A stretch of DNA of 64,000 bases from Diphasiastrum complanatum. Its lineage: Eukaryota > Streptophyta > Lycopodiopsida > Lycopodiales > Lycopodiaceae. Below, in pieces: positions 33,061 through 43,774 of the stretch. A model generated the notes under the pieces. The model saw only the letters and a program-made list of their open reading frames with translations, was not told the DNA's origin and made no database searches. The first letter of the stretch is position 1. Each line of letters opens with the position of its first letter. The translations under genes were made by a program, and so were the position numbers. The stretch is from assembly GCA_029204225.1 (NCBI GenBank), contig CM055097.1, positions 40,192,820 through 40,256,819 of the forward strand. The letters run 5' to 3'.

Positions 33061-33657
33061 ATGGGCAGAATAGTCAACAAAAATCCATTACGTATATGCT
33101 ATGGGAGAGAAGTGGGAAGGGAGAGGGCCATGTGTGGAAACCATAATTGTCAAAGAGTAGGCTCCTTATGTGAAACCCCAAAGTTGTCCTTATCCAGATA
33201 TATCGAAGGATTGCAAACGAATCTGACTATGCCAGGTCACAATAATACATTACATATAGTTAGTGAATGGCTCCCCTCTTTTCTCCCTCGCCGCTTGCTC
33301 TTGGCTGTGTGGGTTGCTCTGGAGGAGGCGATGGCTATGGCGCTCTATACTATTCACTCGTCTCCTTCTTCCTTGTCGGCCATCTCTGCAGCCAAGCAGC
33401 AGCAGCAGCATTGGTGCGTACGAACAGCAGCTGGGGGCCGACATTGCTGTGCCCCTTCCTCCAGGAATGCATACGGGGGGATTCGTGCCACCACTTGGAT
33501 GTGGCAGGACAGATGGAGGAGAATTGTGCCGAATCTTGACCACCCTCGTCCCTTTGGCAGTGAAAGAAGCTGCAAGCGTGCTACGCTGTGGAAAGCCCGA
33601 GCAAGTTCAGAAGATATCACTGTGAGCAACAAACCCATAGCTCAACATAGCTTTTAG
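33061..33657 (+). other. GC-rich ORF-dense segment, possible exon of unknown gene
   Basis: Between about 33260 and 33640 base composition rises, and several overlapping frames on both strands stay open (198, 120 and 90 codons on plus; 97 and 94 on minus). This suggests a CpG-rich segment rather than a clear gene. It includes a cagcagcagcagca run. No frame shows a domain I recognise or a convincing splice pattern. It could be a first exon or a promoter. Confidence 0.25.
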
Positions 33658-34086
33658 CATACCATTCTTCTTCAAACTTTGCCCAGCTTTTTATATGCTT
33701 GATATGAATAACAAATTGTGTGTTGGGGGAGGAGAGCAAGGCCCCAACGAAGGTGGAACCTTCCCCTACGTTATGCCATAATGTGAGTTTTTGTAAACCT
33801 TTTTTCTTAGTTGAAGTTTTTAGAGAAATGGAAGTTTGAGCATAATTTTCGTGTGGACATCCAATGTCGGGCTGCCAATAGGACATTGACCTTCTGCCAG
33901 AAGGTCTATGTGCTATGCAGCAGCTAGTTATTGCTGTCTACATGACATTCTAGCATAAGTTTTAGTGGTAGGTTTCAATCTCTCATTGGCCGTCCACACG
34001 AGAGTTTTGATGGAAGGCTTTAATCTTTGTAAGGCACATGTAAAGTTTATAAAGCACATGCAAATCTTTCTAAGGTGATTCTAAAA

Positions 34087-34187
34087 TACAAAGAAAAAAT
34101 GAGCACTTGCATTGCTCTCATATTAAAAGCTCGTTGTGGCAAACTCTTGGGTAAATCTAATGCCAAGTGCTCATTTTTTCTTTGTAA
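34087..34187. repeat. Near-perfect hairpin, about 27-bp stem
   Basis: tacaaagaaaaaatgagcac... (34087-34113) pairs with 34159-34187 over about 27 positions with a one-base bulge, around a loop of about 45 nt. It may be a small MITE or a foldback transcript precursor. Confidence 0.75.
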
Positions 34188-35519
34188 TTCACTGCCACCT
34201 CAAATAGCAAATTTTATCGATGTCTTATGAACTTATGAGAGAAAAGATCACATTCAACTTTATGTAACATTAGCTGTAGGAAGGCTCAAGACTTTAGGTG
34301 TCATGGCCCTAATGGGGGTTTGGACCATTAGGGGGGGCCTTGGACATAGGGACTGGACTTAGCCTGGATAGTAGTCGAGTAGGACCATGGGGTCAGGTGA
34401 CCACTTGCATGCTGTATTAGCATGTGTGTTGCATCCTAGTATGGGATAGGATGTACATGCACTGTGCTATTGCATGGGTCTTAGCTACTTTGGGTTAGTG
34501 GTGCCTACATGTAGTAGACATGCATGGAAGATTGGCATGATTTGTTAGAGTGCTTCCATGTGGATCCAAAGCATGGGCAGGTGGGGTAGGCTCTACGCTC
34601 TATATATACTCTCACCCGTGTGTTTATTGATGAAAGTAGGAATCTGAAAACAGAAACTCAGCAATGGTAGTTGTAAATGGTTGCATGCCAAGGTTTTCCC
34701 ATGCTTGCTGCTTGCTTTAGTGTTCTCAGTTCTTTCTCTCTACATGAAAAGCTTTGCCGCTTTGAGGCAAACAAGTTACATTGGTAGTTACAAGAGTTGT
34801 TATGAGAGTGAATCGATTAAGATTTCCACTCGTTCTTTTCAATTTCTAAGTCTGTCAACTTAACGGGATGTTAGGGCGTGACCTAAAGTCCTTTCTAGTG
34901 ACTGAAAGATTTAGAAAAAGGGAAAAGAGGACATAAGTTGGAATTTAGACATTCCTGAAAACTTGGCATAGTACAGATAATTGTGATTCTAAAGGTTAGA
35001 AGATGTATGGGGAAAAATTTGGAAACCATTCTTATATGAATAGAAGGTCACTGATTACGAATCTGATTGATTAGTATGAGGATTAGGTGATTCTATTACA
35101 AGAAAGGGTTGTTTAGTTTGGTTCGTTGTTGGTTTTGATCAGCTTGATTTTAGTGAGAACTAGGATCTGTGGGAAGTTGTTGCAAGGAGAGAGATTCTCG
35201 GTTAATGATATATTCTTTTGGGAAACATCTCCGATTGAGATTTTGGTTTTCTATCCTATGAAATAGCACTGTTTGAGAGATATTCTCTCTTAGGTTAATT
35301 GGGTTACAGGATTCTTAGTTAAATTTGTAGATTCGGATGAGATCTGTGGAGATATGCTATGTAGTGAGTCATAGTGGGATCATGTGTTTTTTGCGCAAAT
35401 TCTTAATCCTGTGGATCCACTATGAGTTCATTGGACTTAGTTTATCTGCATGCATAAACTAGTCGGGAAACATAGGCAAATTGTTGAGAAGTGTCTCATG
35501 ACAATTTCTCACATGGTGT
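34188..35519. other. Possible LTR-like region, no gene
   Basis: No coding sequence recognised. A TATA-like tctatatatactctcaccc near 34600 and catgcatg-rich sequence upstream resemble an LTR promoter, and gypsy integrase follows about 1 kb downstream. No LTR boundaries could be set. Confidence 0.3.
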
Positions 35520-37030
35520 ATAGATTTGGTACAGAGGGACTTCTTTTGGCCAAAGTTAAAGCCTTTCGTAGAATCTTATGTGTCGAACTATGATCAATGA
35601 CAGTGGAATAATGCGGAACGCTTGAAGGTTGGTGGACTGTTGCATCCGTTGGATATTCCTACTAAGTGATGGGATAGTATCTCGATGAATTTTGTAGTCA
35701 GTTTACCGCGTACGAATAAACAGAATGGTGCAATTTTGGTCATAGTGGACCGGCTAACTAAATTGGCTACGTTTATTCTGGTAAAGACTATAGTGAAAGC
35801 GTCTGAGTTAGTAACTTAGTTGGATGAATCTACAAGGTATCATTATCTTTTGATATCGTAGCTAAGTTGTAGTGATTGTAAGTCATAGCCATTATAAGTC
35901 ATTTTGTGACTCATGTAGTGGGTGGTTTACATAGGATACAGAGGAACTTTTGGTTCTAATTATTTTCTATTTGAAAATAAAATTATCCTATAAACTCGGG
36001 TGGAGTTGGATAATTGGAGTAACCAAAAGCCCAGGGCTTCACATAATGAAGTTTGATAAATCTTAAGTTATTCTAGATCAGAACTTAAGTGTATTGGGGT
36101 CTAGATGTATTCTAGATGGAACTTGACTTTGGAATGACACGTTGTGCCATGTCTAGAATGAAGAATTGGAGACTATAGTTCTTTATAGGCATCGCAAGGA
36201 GAGTAGATTCGCATAAATCCGGAACTTCCCTAGTGGAAAGGATTTTTGTGGAGCAACTCATATGTCTTTTAAGAATATTAGCATTCACGTTCTCTTACTT
36301 TCGAGTATAGAATCCGGTGAATTGTGATTGACGAATCATAGTTCCGGTTCCAGTCTATATTTGACTACCAAGAGAGGGTAACATGAGTGGTGAAAAGATT
36401 AGATGCTTTATGCATAGGTGTCCTGATGGCAATCTCATTGGATGAGGAACCTTCCATTGATTGAGTTTGCTTATAATAGTAGCAAGCATTTGGCTACTGG
36501 ATATAGCCCGTTTATGTTTATCTGTGCTCATCTCCGGTAACGATTGAAACTGAGTCGATTAAGGTTCAAAAAGTGGCCGATTTCTTGCGGGAAATGTAGG
36601 AAATGCTACAGTTAGCACATGAAAATGTTATGAGTGCCTAGGATCGGGTCAAACATTTTTCTAATTTGAAAAGATCTCTCAAGAGTTTCAAGTTGGGAGA
36701 TTCGGGTAATGCGTACTGGGAAGCATTACAAGTTGTCTGCTTGCTATAGTGGACCATACAAAATCTTGAAAAAGATTAGATCTTTAGCTTACCAATGAGA
36801 TTTGTCGGACGAGATCAAGGCTCATCCCATGTTCCATGTTAGTCATTTGAAGATGAGTTTACCTTGGTTTCGGTAAAGGTCTAGATTCTTTTGAAGACTA
36901 ATATGAAAAAATTCCTTTGGATCTTGAAAAGGTACTTGATACGAGGACCAAACGATTGCGTAATCGAAAGGTTATTGAGCATCTGGAGGGACATTCAGAT
37001 GATGAGGATTCATGGGAACTAGAAGGCAAT
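35520..37030 (+). pseudogene. Ty3-gypsy integrase and chromodomain-type tail, interrupted
   Basis: The plus strand gives RDFFWPKLKPFVESYV, ERLKVGGLLHPLDIP, ISMNFVVSLPRTNKQNGAIL and VDRLTKLATFILVKT. About 550 bp without integrase similarity follow (35830-36380). The protein then resumes with LPLIEFAYNSSKHLATGYSP, GKHYKLSACYSGPYKILKK and HPMFHVSHLKM, and a chromodomain-like end near 36960-37020 (RNRKVIEHLEGHSDDEDSWE across frames). There are many stops. It is a different, more diverged copy than the one at 25280-26459, and the gap is either an insertion or full decay of the catalytic core. Confidence 0.7.
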
Positions 37031-37439
37031 CTAAAGAGGAGTTTTTGAATTCTCCCACTTTGTAGGTGTTACATGCTTCGGACTCTTAAATTTGGGAAAA
37101 TTAATGTTGGGGAAGCCTCAGTACATATCAAAATGCTCCATAACACTTTTGCATTCTACACCGTCTGCCATGGTAAGAATTCTAGCAAGGGGTAGTACTT
37201 CGTCAAGATCCAGTATTTTTAAAACTCTTGATCTATTTAATGGGTTAGATTGAGGGTTTCAAGATCAATTGATTCTCATTTGGTTATTAAGTGCATTCAT
37301 ATTAGAGAAATCAAGGAGACAATATGTATTTTTAGTTTTTTTATTATTCTCGGTTTGTACAGTTTCTTTAGACAAATGTACATTTTGTGATTATTGTAAT
37401 TACTGAAATGACTAAGTCATTCGCTTGTGGTGACCTTTG

Positions 37440-37985
37440 TAAGTAATTTGTAAATAAACTGTAATTAGTTGGTATTGGACCTCAAAGAGTCGTGCTTCGC
37501 TTTGGCATGGGGTTAGAGGTCATTATTAGGAGTGGCTGGACTGACCTCCTAAAAAGGAGTTGACTAGTCAACATGACGTGTCATATGCTCACAAGGACAC
37601 TTGGTCTACTAATGGGTGGCACATGTCAGGGCTGACTGGTCAAACATGACACATGTCAGATGATCATTGGGACACTTGGTCAGTGTATGAGTGACACATG
37701 TCAGCCTACTCGCTTGCCTATGTCAGGAATTGGCCATGTGATGACGGTAGGGAAGGTCAGGGTTAAGGGGTGCTTGAGGATTGTGCATAAGGGAGCCTAG
37801 AGAGGGAGTCATTCCTCATCATATTCTATGTAGCAAAGGTTGGGTGGAGAGAAGGCAGCCAGCTCCTTGTGGGTTTGGTGGATTCATGCTACTTGTTGAG
37901 AATTGAATAAAGCTTGCAATCTATGCGTGGTTTACTTTGTTTGTAGGTTGAGTTCAGAAAGGAGTTTGACATTTGGTATCAGAGC
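37440..37985 (+). mobile_element. LTR end and tRNA-Met primer-binding site
   Basis: The LTR end ...ggagtttgaca (to 37971) is followed by tt and TGGTATCAGAGC (37974-37985), the canonical plant initiator-tRNA-Met primer site. A polyadenylation-like gaattgaataaagc lies about 65 bp upstream. The LTR includes two or three diverged 70-bp units containing gacacatgtcag / gacacttggtc (37570-37720). The left boundary is uncertain. The leader after the primer site (37986-38600) shows no gag I can recognise. Confidence 0.65.
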
Positions 37986-38624
37986 GCAAGGTTGAGAAGA
38001 GGGCTGGACAGAATTATGCTAGCTGGACCATCGTTGATAGGAAGCTTCAGATTGCTGAAAGTTGTGGCGGGTTTCGTAGGCAGATCAAAGCTGAGAAGGG
38101 CTGCAACATCAGCTACAGGTGGCCTGTGTTCCATCACTGCCCTACGGCCTCACAACGTGGAGTTTTTTACGTTTCTGACATTGCACTACTGCAACAAATT
38201 CTGGTTAGAAGTTGGCAAGTCAAAACAGGCCTAATCTTTCCCAATAACAGAAAATGCAAATGCGTTTTCCGGGTTAGGTTCCAGCGCAGGCATGTGATAC
38301 CTATGGCAAAGAAGAGAACAATTGTTGGTGTAAGCAAATGCATGAGAGAACCAAAGGTAGTTTGGCATAGGTTAGGGTCTAGGCCGTATGAGAGAATGTC
38401 ATTTGTGAAGAAGGGAATGCAAGGTTGACACGATAGTGAGGTATGGATTTTTAGATGATGAGTGGCAAGGCCTATCAACAAGCAAACGTTATGGGTATTA
38501 TTGGTTGTAGACCAAGACTACATAAATTTTTGATGGGATCGAGGTGAACTATCTTGATAGAAATGAAGAACCCTAGAGACTCAATTTCAAAAGTAGCAAA
38601 GGAGCACTAGGAGTCTTCAACAAT

Positions 38625-39118
38625 TTAGCATAGAATCTGTGAAATGTTATGATTGGTAACATAGAGATAAATGGTTGAGATAAAAGGTGAAGGTGAGGAC
38701 GACAAGCTAGACAATAAGGTCATTACAACGTCCGAATCTTCGATCACTGAACCTATTATTGCCATATGCTCCAACAGAGTGAGAAGAACTTTCTCCTTAG
38801 ATGCAGCTTTTAAGTGACATCTCTCACTTCGTAAAGTGTACTCAATATATCCCAAGCTTCTCTCGAAGATTGGGCTTGCCTGATATGGCCAATCTGCGTG
38901 TCGGAGATGTTAAGGGTGATTAAGGCGAAAGCCTTACCGTCCCTGAGCTTCCATTTGGAAATGGCCTGCTCATCGACACTGGGAATTAGTTCAGTGCCTG
39001 CAACTATTTCCCATAATTCCGTGGCCATCAGCACGACCTTCATCTTGAATTTCCATAAGTGGTAATTCGAACCATCGAGTTTGTCTACCATTAGGGCAGA
39101 CTGTGATTCCGAATCCAT
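38625..39118 (-). pseudogene. Ty1-copia gag N-terminal part
   Basis: The minus frame from ATG 39118 reads MDSESQSALMVDKLDGSNYH, LWKFKMKVVLMATELWEIV, KWKLRDGKAFALITLNISDT and SREAWDILSTLYEVRDVT, then continues one frame away with SERCHLKAASKEKVLLTLLE and TLLSSLSSSPSPF. This is the UBN2-type gag of plant copia elements. It is cut after about 165 residues; the zinc knuckle, protease and pol are missing. The primer site and 5' LTR lie directly upstream. Confidence 0.8.
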
Positions 39119-39250
39119 TAGGAAGTTCGAGATGAGTGTACACAGATAGTAGATTATGTGATTGTCAAACAATTCAATAAGTGGCTACTCTGTATCGAAA
39201 CAAACGTTCTGATACCGTATGCCCTACTTAATTGACTGTTTAGCAATTAA

Positions 39251-40028
39251 GCTCTGATACCAGGTTGGGATTTCGGGAAATAGCCGATAATCTTCGGTGC
39301 ATGAATCTACGTTTATCGGATTCAAGCCACCTTCGATAATTGGAATATCACTCTACTTAATCCTAGCTTCGAATTCGCTGGGATCGAAACAATCGATTCC
39401 GTAGACATGCATGAATTAGATTGATTCAGATTTAATTTGTGGAAGTGAAATAGAACAGATCATAGAGCATTACAATCGACACAAATTATCAGTCACATAA
39501 ATAATCTAATCTACAAAGCAGTTTATCTGCATATCTCGAATTAAACGAAACAAAATACATGCATTCGACACAATACGACACGACTTAGATTACTGGAGCA
39601 AATGTATTTAGTCAAAAGTGTGTACAAGTCTGAATACAGGCAGAGTCGCGATCTTCCTGAGACAATACTTCGTAGTAATAGAGAGAAAGATTGAATAGTT
39701 GCGCTATGAATAGATGTTCAATTGATCGATGAATAAGTAACAAGAGTAACTTCTTTACATTGATTGTTATTGAATATATACACATGGCTATCTGATCAAA
39801 AGAATGCTTAATTTGTACCTTTATAAATAGGATTAAGGCACTACATTAGCAGTCGCTGTTGGATAGAATCCGATTCCGTCAGAGACTCTATTCGGGCGTG
39901 ATGGTATTGAGCTGCCGAATAGTTGAGAGTCGATGATGACTACTCGATAGTTTGATAATGGCCGAATAGTCGATGATGACTGGCGTATAGACGATGATAC
40001 TCAGATCAATAGTTCGGCTTTGTCAACA
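39251..40028 (-). mobile_element. Copia 5' LTR (763 bp) and primer-binding site, minus strand
   Basis: The primer site TGGTATCAGAGC is the reverse complement of 39251-39262. Three bases on, the LTR runs 39266-40028, from TGTTGACAAAGCC at its start to cgaaatccca at its end. It contains repeated cgaatagtcgatgatgac-type motifs near its 5' end (39910-40010). The gag at 39118 is in the correct orientation and distance. Confidence 0.65.
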
Positions 40029-40329
40029 AAACATTGTCAGCGAATCTTTTGTATTTCTGCAGACTGTCAGAAAAGTAGTGTATCTCAGCAGAGTATGCGA
40101 TTGTACAAATATTTACACATAGCAAATGAACGGATCTAGATAAGTAATGAGAGAAGGGATGGAGAGGATAGAAATCCAACAACATACAGGAGCTACACAA
40201 TAATTGTGAGGCTCCTAGTAATCTATTTACCACATATGAGCAGGTAATCCTGCCGAAAATCAACACCTTGGAAGGTGTAATGTTGACCATCATGAGTAAT
40301 AAATAGCTGCAAAGGAACTCTTCAATTTG

Positions 40330-40695
40330 ACATTTGAGGCCCTATAATATCTGAGTCTATGAAAAGAATGAGAGTTTGCAACCTCCACATGCGGCACACA
40401 CCTGGGGTGCCTCTGTAGGGGTTGGATGTATGTGTCAAAAAAGTTTGCTGCTAATGAAACAATGGGTTTTACTAGTATCAACCAAAGCAATGAGCTCTTT
40501 GCCAGCTGTATGTACCCACAAGCTACGTCCAGGTTTGCTAACCCAAGTGGCACAAGCAAGCTGTGTGTGACACTGTGCTCTATCATGAGGTGCTACCTCT
40601 AGAGTGAAACAATCTGAAGTCTCCTGAGTCCTCCAAAAATATGCACATAATACCCAGGACCTCATCATTGTCAATGTCATGCATGTGTATAGCAA
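40330..40695 (-). pseudogene. Gypsy-type aspartic protease remnant
   Basis: The minus strand reads GRSLWVHTAGKELIALVDTS, KTHCFISSKLF, then in another frame FDTYIQPLQRHPRCVPHVEV. ALVDTS-T-H-FIS is the retroelement protease flap/active-site region with Gly-Ala replaced (DTSKT for DTGAT/DSGAS). It is a short isolated remnant; flanking gag and RT were not found. Confidence 0.5.
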
Positions 40696-40948
40696 CTATT
40701 GCACTGTGTGGCTGTATCAAGTCCAAGATCCTGCTCATTTTATGCAATTGTTGATATTTCGACCTTTTAGCTTGCAAACATGAAAAGTACACTCAATTTT
40801 GGAGATCATTGATTTTAGCAACTTTTAGAATAACTGGATGATGAGTAATGCCTTGGTTCTTGATGTTCTGATAGCATTTCTTGTTGAAATCTATGTGATT
40901 AGTCCCTCCATCGTTCCTCTAGGTATGATCTTTTTTATACATACAAAG

Positions 40949-42558
40949 CATAGTTGCAGCAAATCACGATTTGCAGGGATCAGCGATTCACGAATCGCGA
41001 TTCGTCGTTGACAGGAATTTTTTTTCCTTATATTTTCGTAATTTTTAAAAGATGGCATTTTATCAGAAGTTTATGGTTATTGAGCTCAAAAAGATATCAC
41101 TTACGTCAAATCAAGTTGTTCCTAGCTCTTTCCTTCAAAAGGTCCAAATAAGGCCAAAACCTTTGTTGTGTCAAATGAGAAACCTTCCTTACAACTATGA
41201 TTAAGAGACTTTCCTGACGTCCACTAAGGGACCCCCAATAAGGCCAAATCCAATGAGGGACATTTCCTGACATCCACAAAGAGACCTTTCATCATCTATA
41301 CATGTCCACAAGGGACCTTCATAGGCCTTTCATAATCCATCAGATGTCTCTACAAAACTCAAACATCATTCAGTTTTAAATTAAACTTAAATTTTTCATA
41401 ATGAGTCATAAAAATACAATACTTTCTAAGCATCCTAGGACAAGGCCTTACATTGCCTTACTCTTGAATGGTCCTTAGAGGACAAGGTCTTATTGGTTTT
41501 GCTTTTATTTTCTTAATGTCTTACTTTTGAAGTGTCCTCTGTCATGTGCCAAATCTCAAGCAAATAGCAATTACAAAAGAAGTAAAGCTAGAAGCAAAAA
41601 TAGTACAAGAGAATCATGATGGCATATCCATAGAAAGCTAGAAACAATGAGATCTCAAATGGAATCACATTAGGAATGGAATGGAGAGTACAAACAATGG
41701 AAAATGCGCATGAATTCATGTGGATAGGGCACATGAGACCTAGCTAGGCAATCCCCATTGCTCACATTCACAAGGAAGAAGCAAGAAGCTCTCACTTGCA
41801 AATGAGCCAAAAGATCCACAAATTGATGTCTCTTGCCTAGTTATAGACAATGCTTTCACTTAACTTAACTATCTTGAGGAGCCCTTGTTAAGTATTATTT
41901 TAACTACATTGGGCCCTTATTGGCCTATTATCCTTATTAATTACTTTGAAGGGCCTAAAGAGGGAACCGCCTCGTTCTTAAGGCTAATAGCTCCTTTTGG
42001 GCTTACAAAGCTTACATTGAATATTATCGTGCATGTATAAGCATGGATGTACTAAAAGTACATGACATCCTCCTACTTGGACAAGCTTGGCCTAAGAGTT
42101 TTTATGCCTTTTAGAGTCCTCTGAATCCCTTCTACCGAGGGCAAACAGATTGTAATAGTGCATGTCAAAGATATTCAACTTCTGATAATAATGGCAATGC
42201 TTTTGTCTCTTTTCGTCTTCAAGAGACCTATCGTATTTTAGAGCACTTACAATCCAGAGGGTTAAATCAGGGTTAGTAGGCTTGGTAGGGTTTGGCATGG
42301 TTTAGTGTGCATTTCAGTGCGTTTCAGTAAGTTTCAGTGACAAATGTCCGTTCAACAGCATTTGTAGAATTTTTATCACTCACCTAGCTGCTTGTGGAGG
42401 ACCAGAACCTACTGGAAAATTGTCTATCTGCAATCCTCTTATTTTTCTCTCTCTATTGATACCCATATTGGGTGGTTTTTTAAAAAAAAAAATACAGCTG
42501 TTCGCAGCAAATCGCTGTTTTTTCTGACAGCGATTCACGAATTGCTTATGCAACTATG
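40949..42558. mobile_element. hAT-type non-autonomous element, copy D (1,610 bp)
   Basis: The ends are catagttgca at the left and tgcaactatg at the right, perfect 10-bp inverted repeats of the hAT form CAnnGTTGnA. Flanking duplications are atacaaag (40941-40948) and atacagag (42559-42566), 7 of 8 identical. Subterminal sequences are rich in gcgattcacgaatcgc-type palindromes at both ends. The interior has no transposase, only short cctttca / gacatccac repeats near 41210-41300 and unrelated sequence. Confidence 0.8.
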
Positions 42559-42725
42559 ATACAGAGTAAATTCTGGAAATTCAATAATTTCAATTTATTT
42601 ATATGTGAGAAAACTAAAAGATAACTGGGAATTTTCATCTTTCCATGAATGGTTGGTGCCATTTTTGCACTACCTTGAATGAAAATTATAGATAGCTTTT
42701 TCGGGCTTTTTAGATGTGTTCCATC

Positions 42726-43404
42726 CTTAGTTCCCACGGAACAACGGAACGGTTCCGTACCATCTTAAAAACCCGTTCCGACCATTTACAGTCGGAACGT
42801 ACTGTACGTTCCGGAACGTACTGGGTCGGAACCTTTTTTTGACAAAATTTAATTTGCGAGCTGAACTCGCTAAAAATATCTGTCCAATGGAGTGCCTAAC
42901 TGAAACAAAGACTCAGCACGACAATCGCAGAAAAATATAAGATTATGTTGGGCATCATCTCCTTTTTTTTCCTGCAGCGTCCAGTTCTTTCTTCGTTCTG
43001 GAATGATCACTCTCTCTCTACGCCTTGTTGGTGCAGCTTTCCTGCCTCTGCTTTTTTATTCTTTGTTAAAAAAAACGATTTTTTTTTTCCTTTTCCCAGG
43101 CCACGTTCCGGAATGGGCAACTAAGCGTACCATGGAAACCCTTTTTTTATTTTTATTTTGTTGCAAAAAACCCCCTAAAATGCCAAGAAAGCCCATCTAA
43201 ATATAGAAGGCCCCAAAAAGGGTTTTTATGTACTTTTTCAGGCTTTTTTATTTTCACAAACTTTCCATATCTATTCGACATTTTATTTGCATTTAAATTA
43301 ATATATATTAGAAAAAAATTAAAAAAAAGGAGGTTCCGTAAACGTTCAGTGGGTTCTCCCCAACGGTTCCGTACGGAATGGAACCGTTCCGTATTAATTC
43401 TTAG
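42726..43404. mobile_element. hAT-type non-autonomous element, copy C (679 bp), containing copy B
   Basis: It starts cttagttcccacggaacaac and ends ...ccgttccgtattaattcttag, with perfect 8-bp flanking duplications gttccatc (42718-42725 and 43405-43412). It is rich in GGAACGGTTCC modules, related to copies A and B in motif but diverged. Removing the nested copy B and one of its duplications leaves about 309 bp. It lies 370 bp upstream of the first recognised CYP38 exon. Confidence 0.75.
42764..43125 (-). mobile_element. hAT-type non-autonomous element, copy B (362 bp), nested in copy C
   Basis: Flanked by perfect 8-bp duplications cgtaccat (42756-42763 and 43126-43133). In reverse complement it begins cttagttgcccattccggaa, matching the start of copy A (cttagttgcccgttccggaa). 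Its other end, cttaaaaacccgttccgacc and on through cggaacgtactgtacgttcc, matches the right end of copy A. It is therefore a shorter sibling of copy A in opposite orientation. Confidence 0.85.
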
Positions 43405-43774
43405 GTTCCATCTCATACTTAAATTTGAAATAGAAAAAGGTCTACTCTATTTATTGACTTTTTAGGTGCATTCCATTCCCTACGTATGGAACAAACTTAT
43501 AAAGACTAGCTCTTTACATATAAAGAATAAAACATTATCGTTTGTGAGCTTGGTTTCTATGGTTAAAATTGTCAATTTTCAAATATACTAATGGTTATTT
43601 AGCTACTCCATTATGTCCTGTCCACATGCAAGCTCTCTCTCATAATTTCAATGTCAGCTTCATGAGATACTTTCAAATCTTGAAAGGGAGAACTGCCCCT
43701 CCGATCGTGAGGGAAAGTAGATTCTTCTTTATTTTGTCCTCCTTAGTTGCTGATCATGCCTTTTCATATTGCAG

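Noticed and set aside
32696-33110. gtatatg..atgggagag repeated at 32710 and 33091 as target duplication of a 380-bp element
   Set aside because: The two copies differ at several positions and are too long for a typical duplication; terminal inverted repeats do not coincide with them.
33250-33657. Overlapping frames in a GC-rich patch as a real protein gene
   Set aside because: Five frames on both strands are open at once, which reflects composition; no domain or splice evidence singles one out.
37973-38428. 151-codon frame beginning at the tRNA primer site
   Set aside because: It has no ATG at that position and overlaps the primer-binding site and leader; no gag motif was seen.
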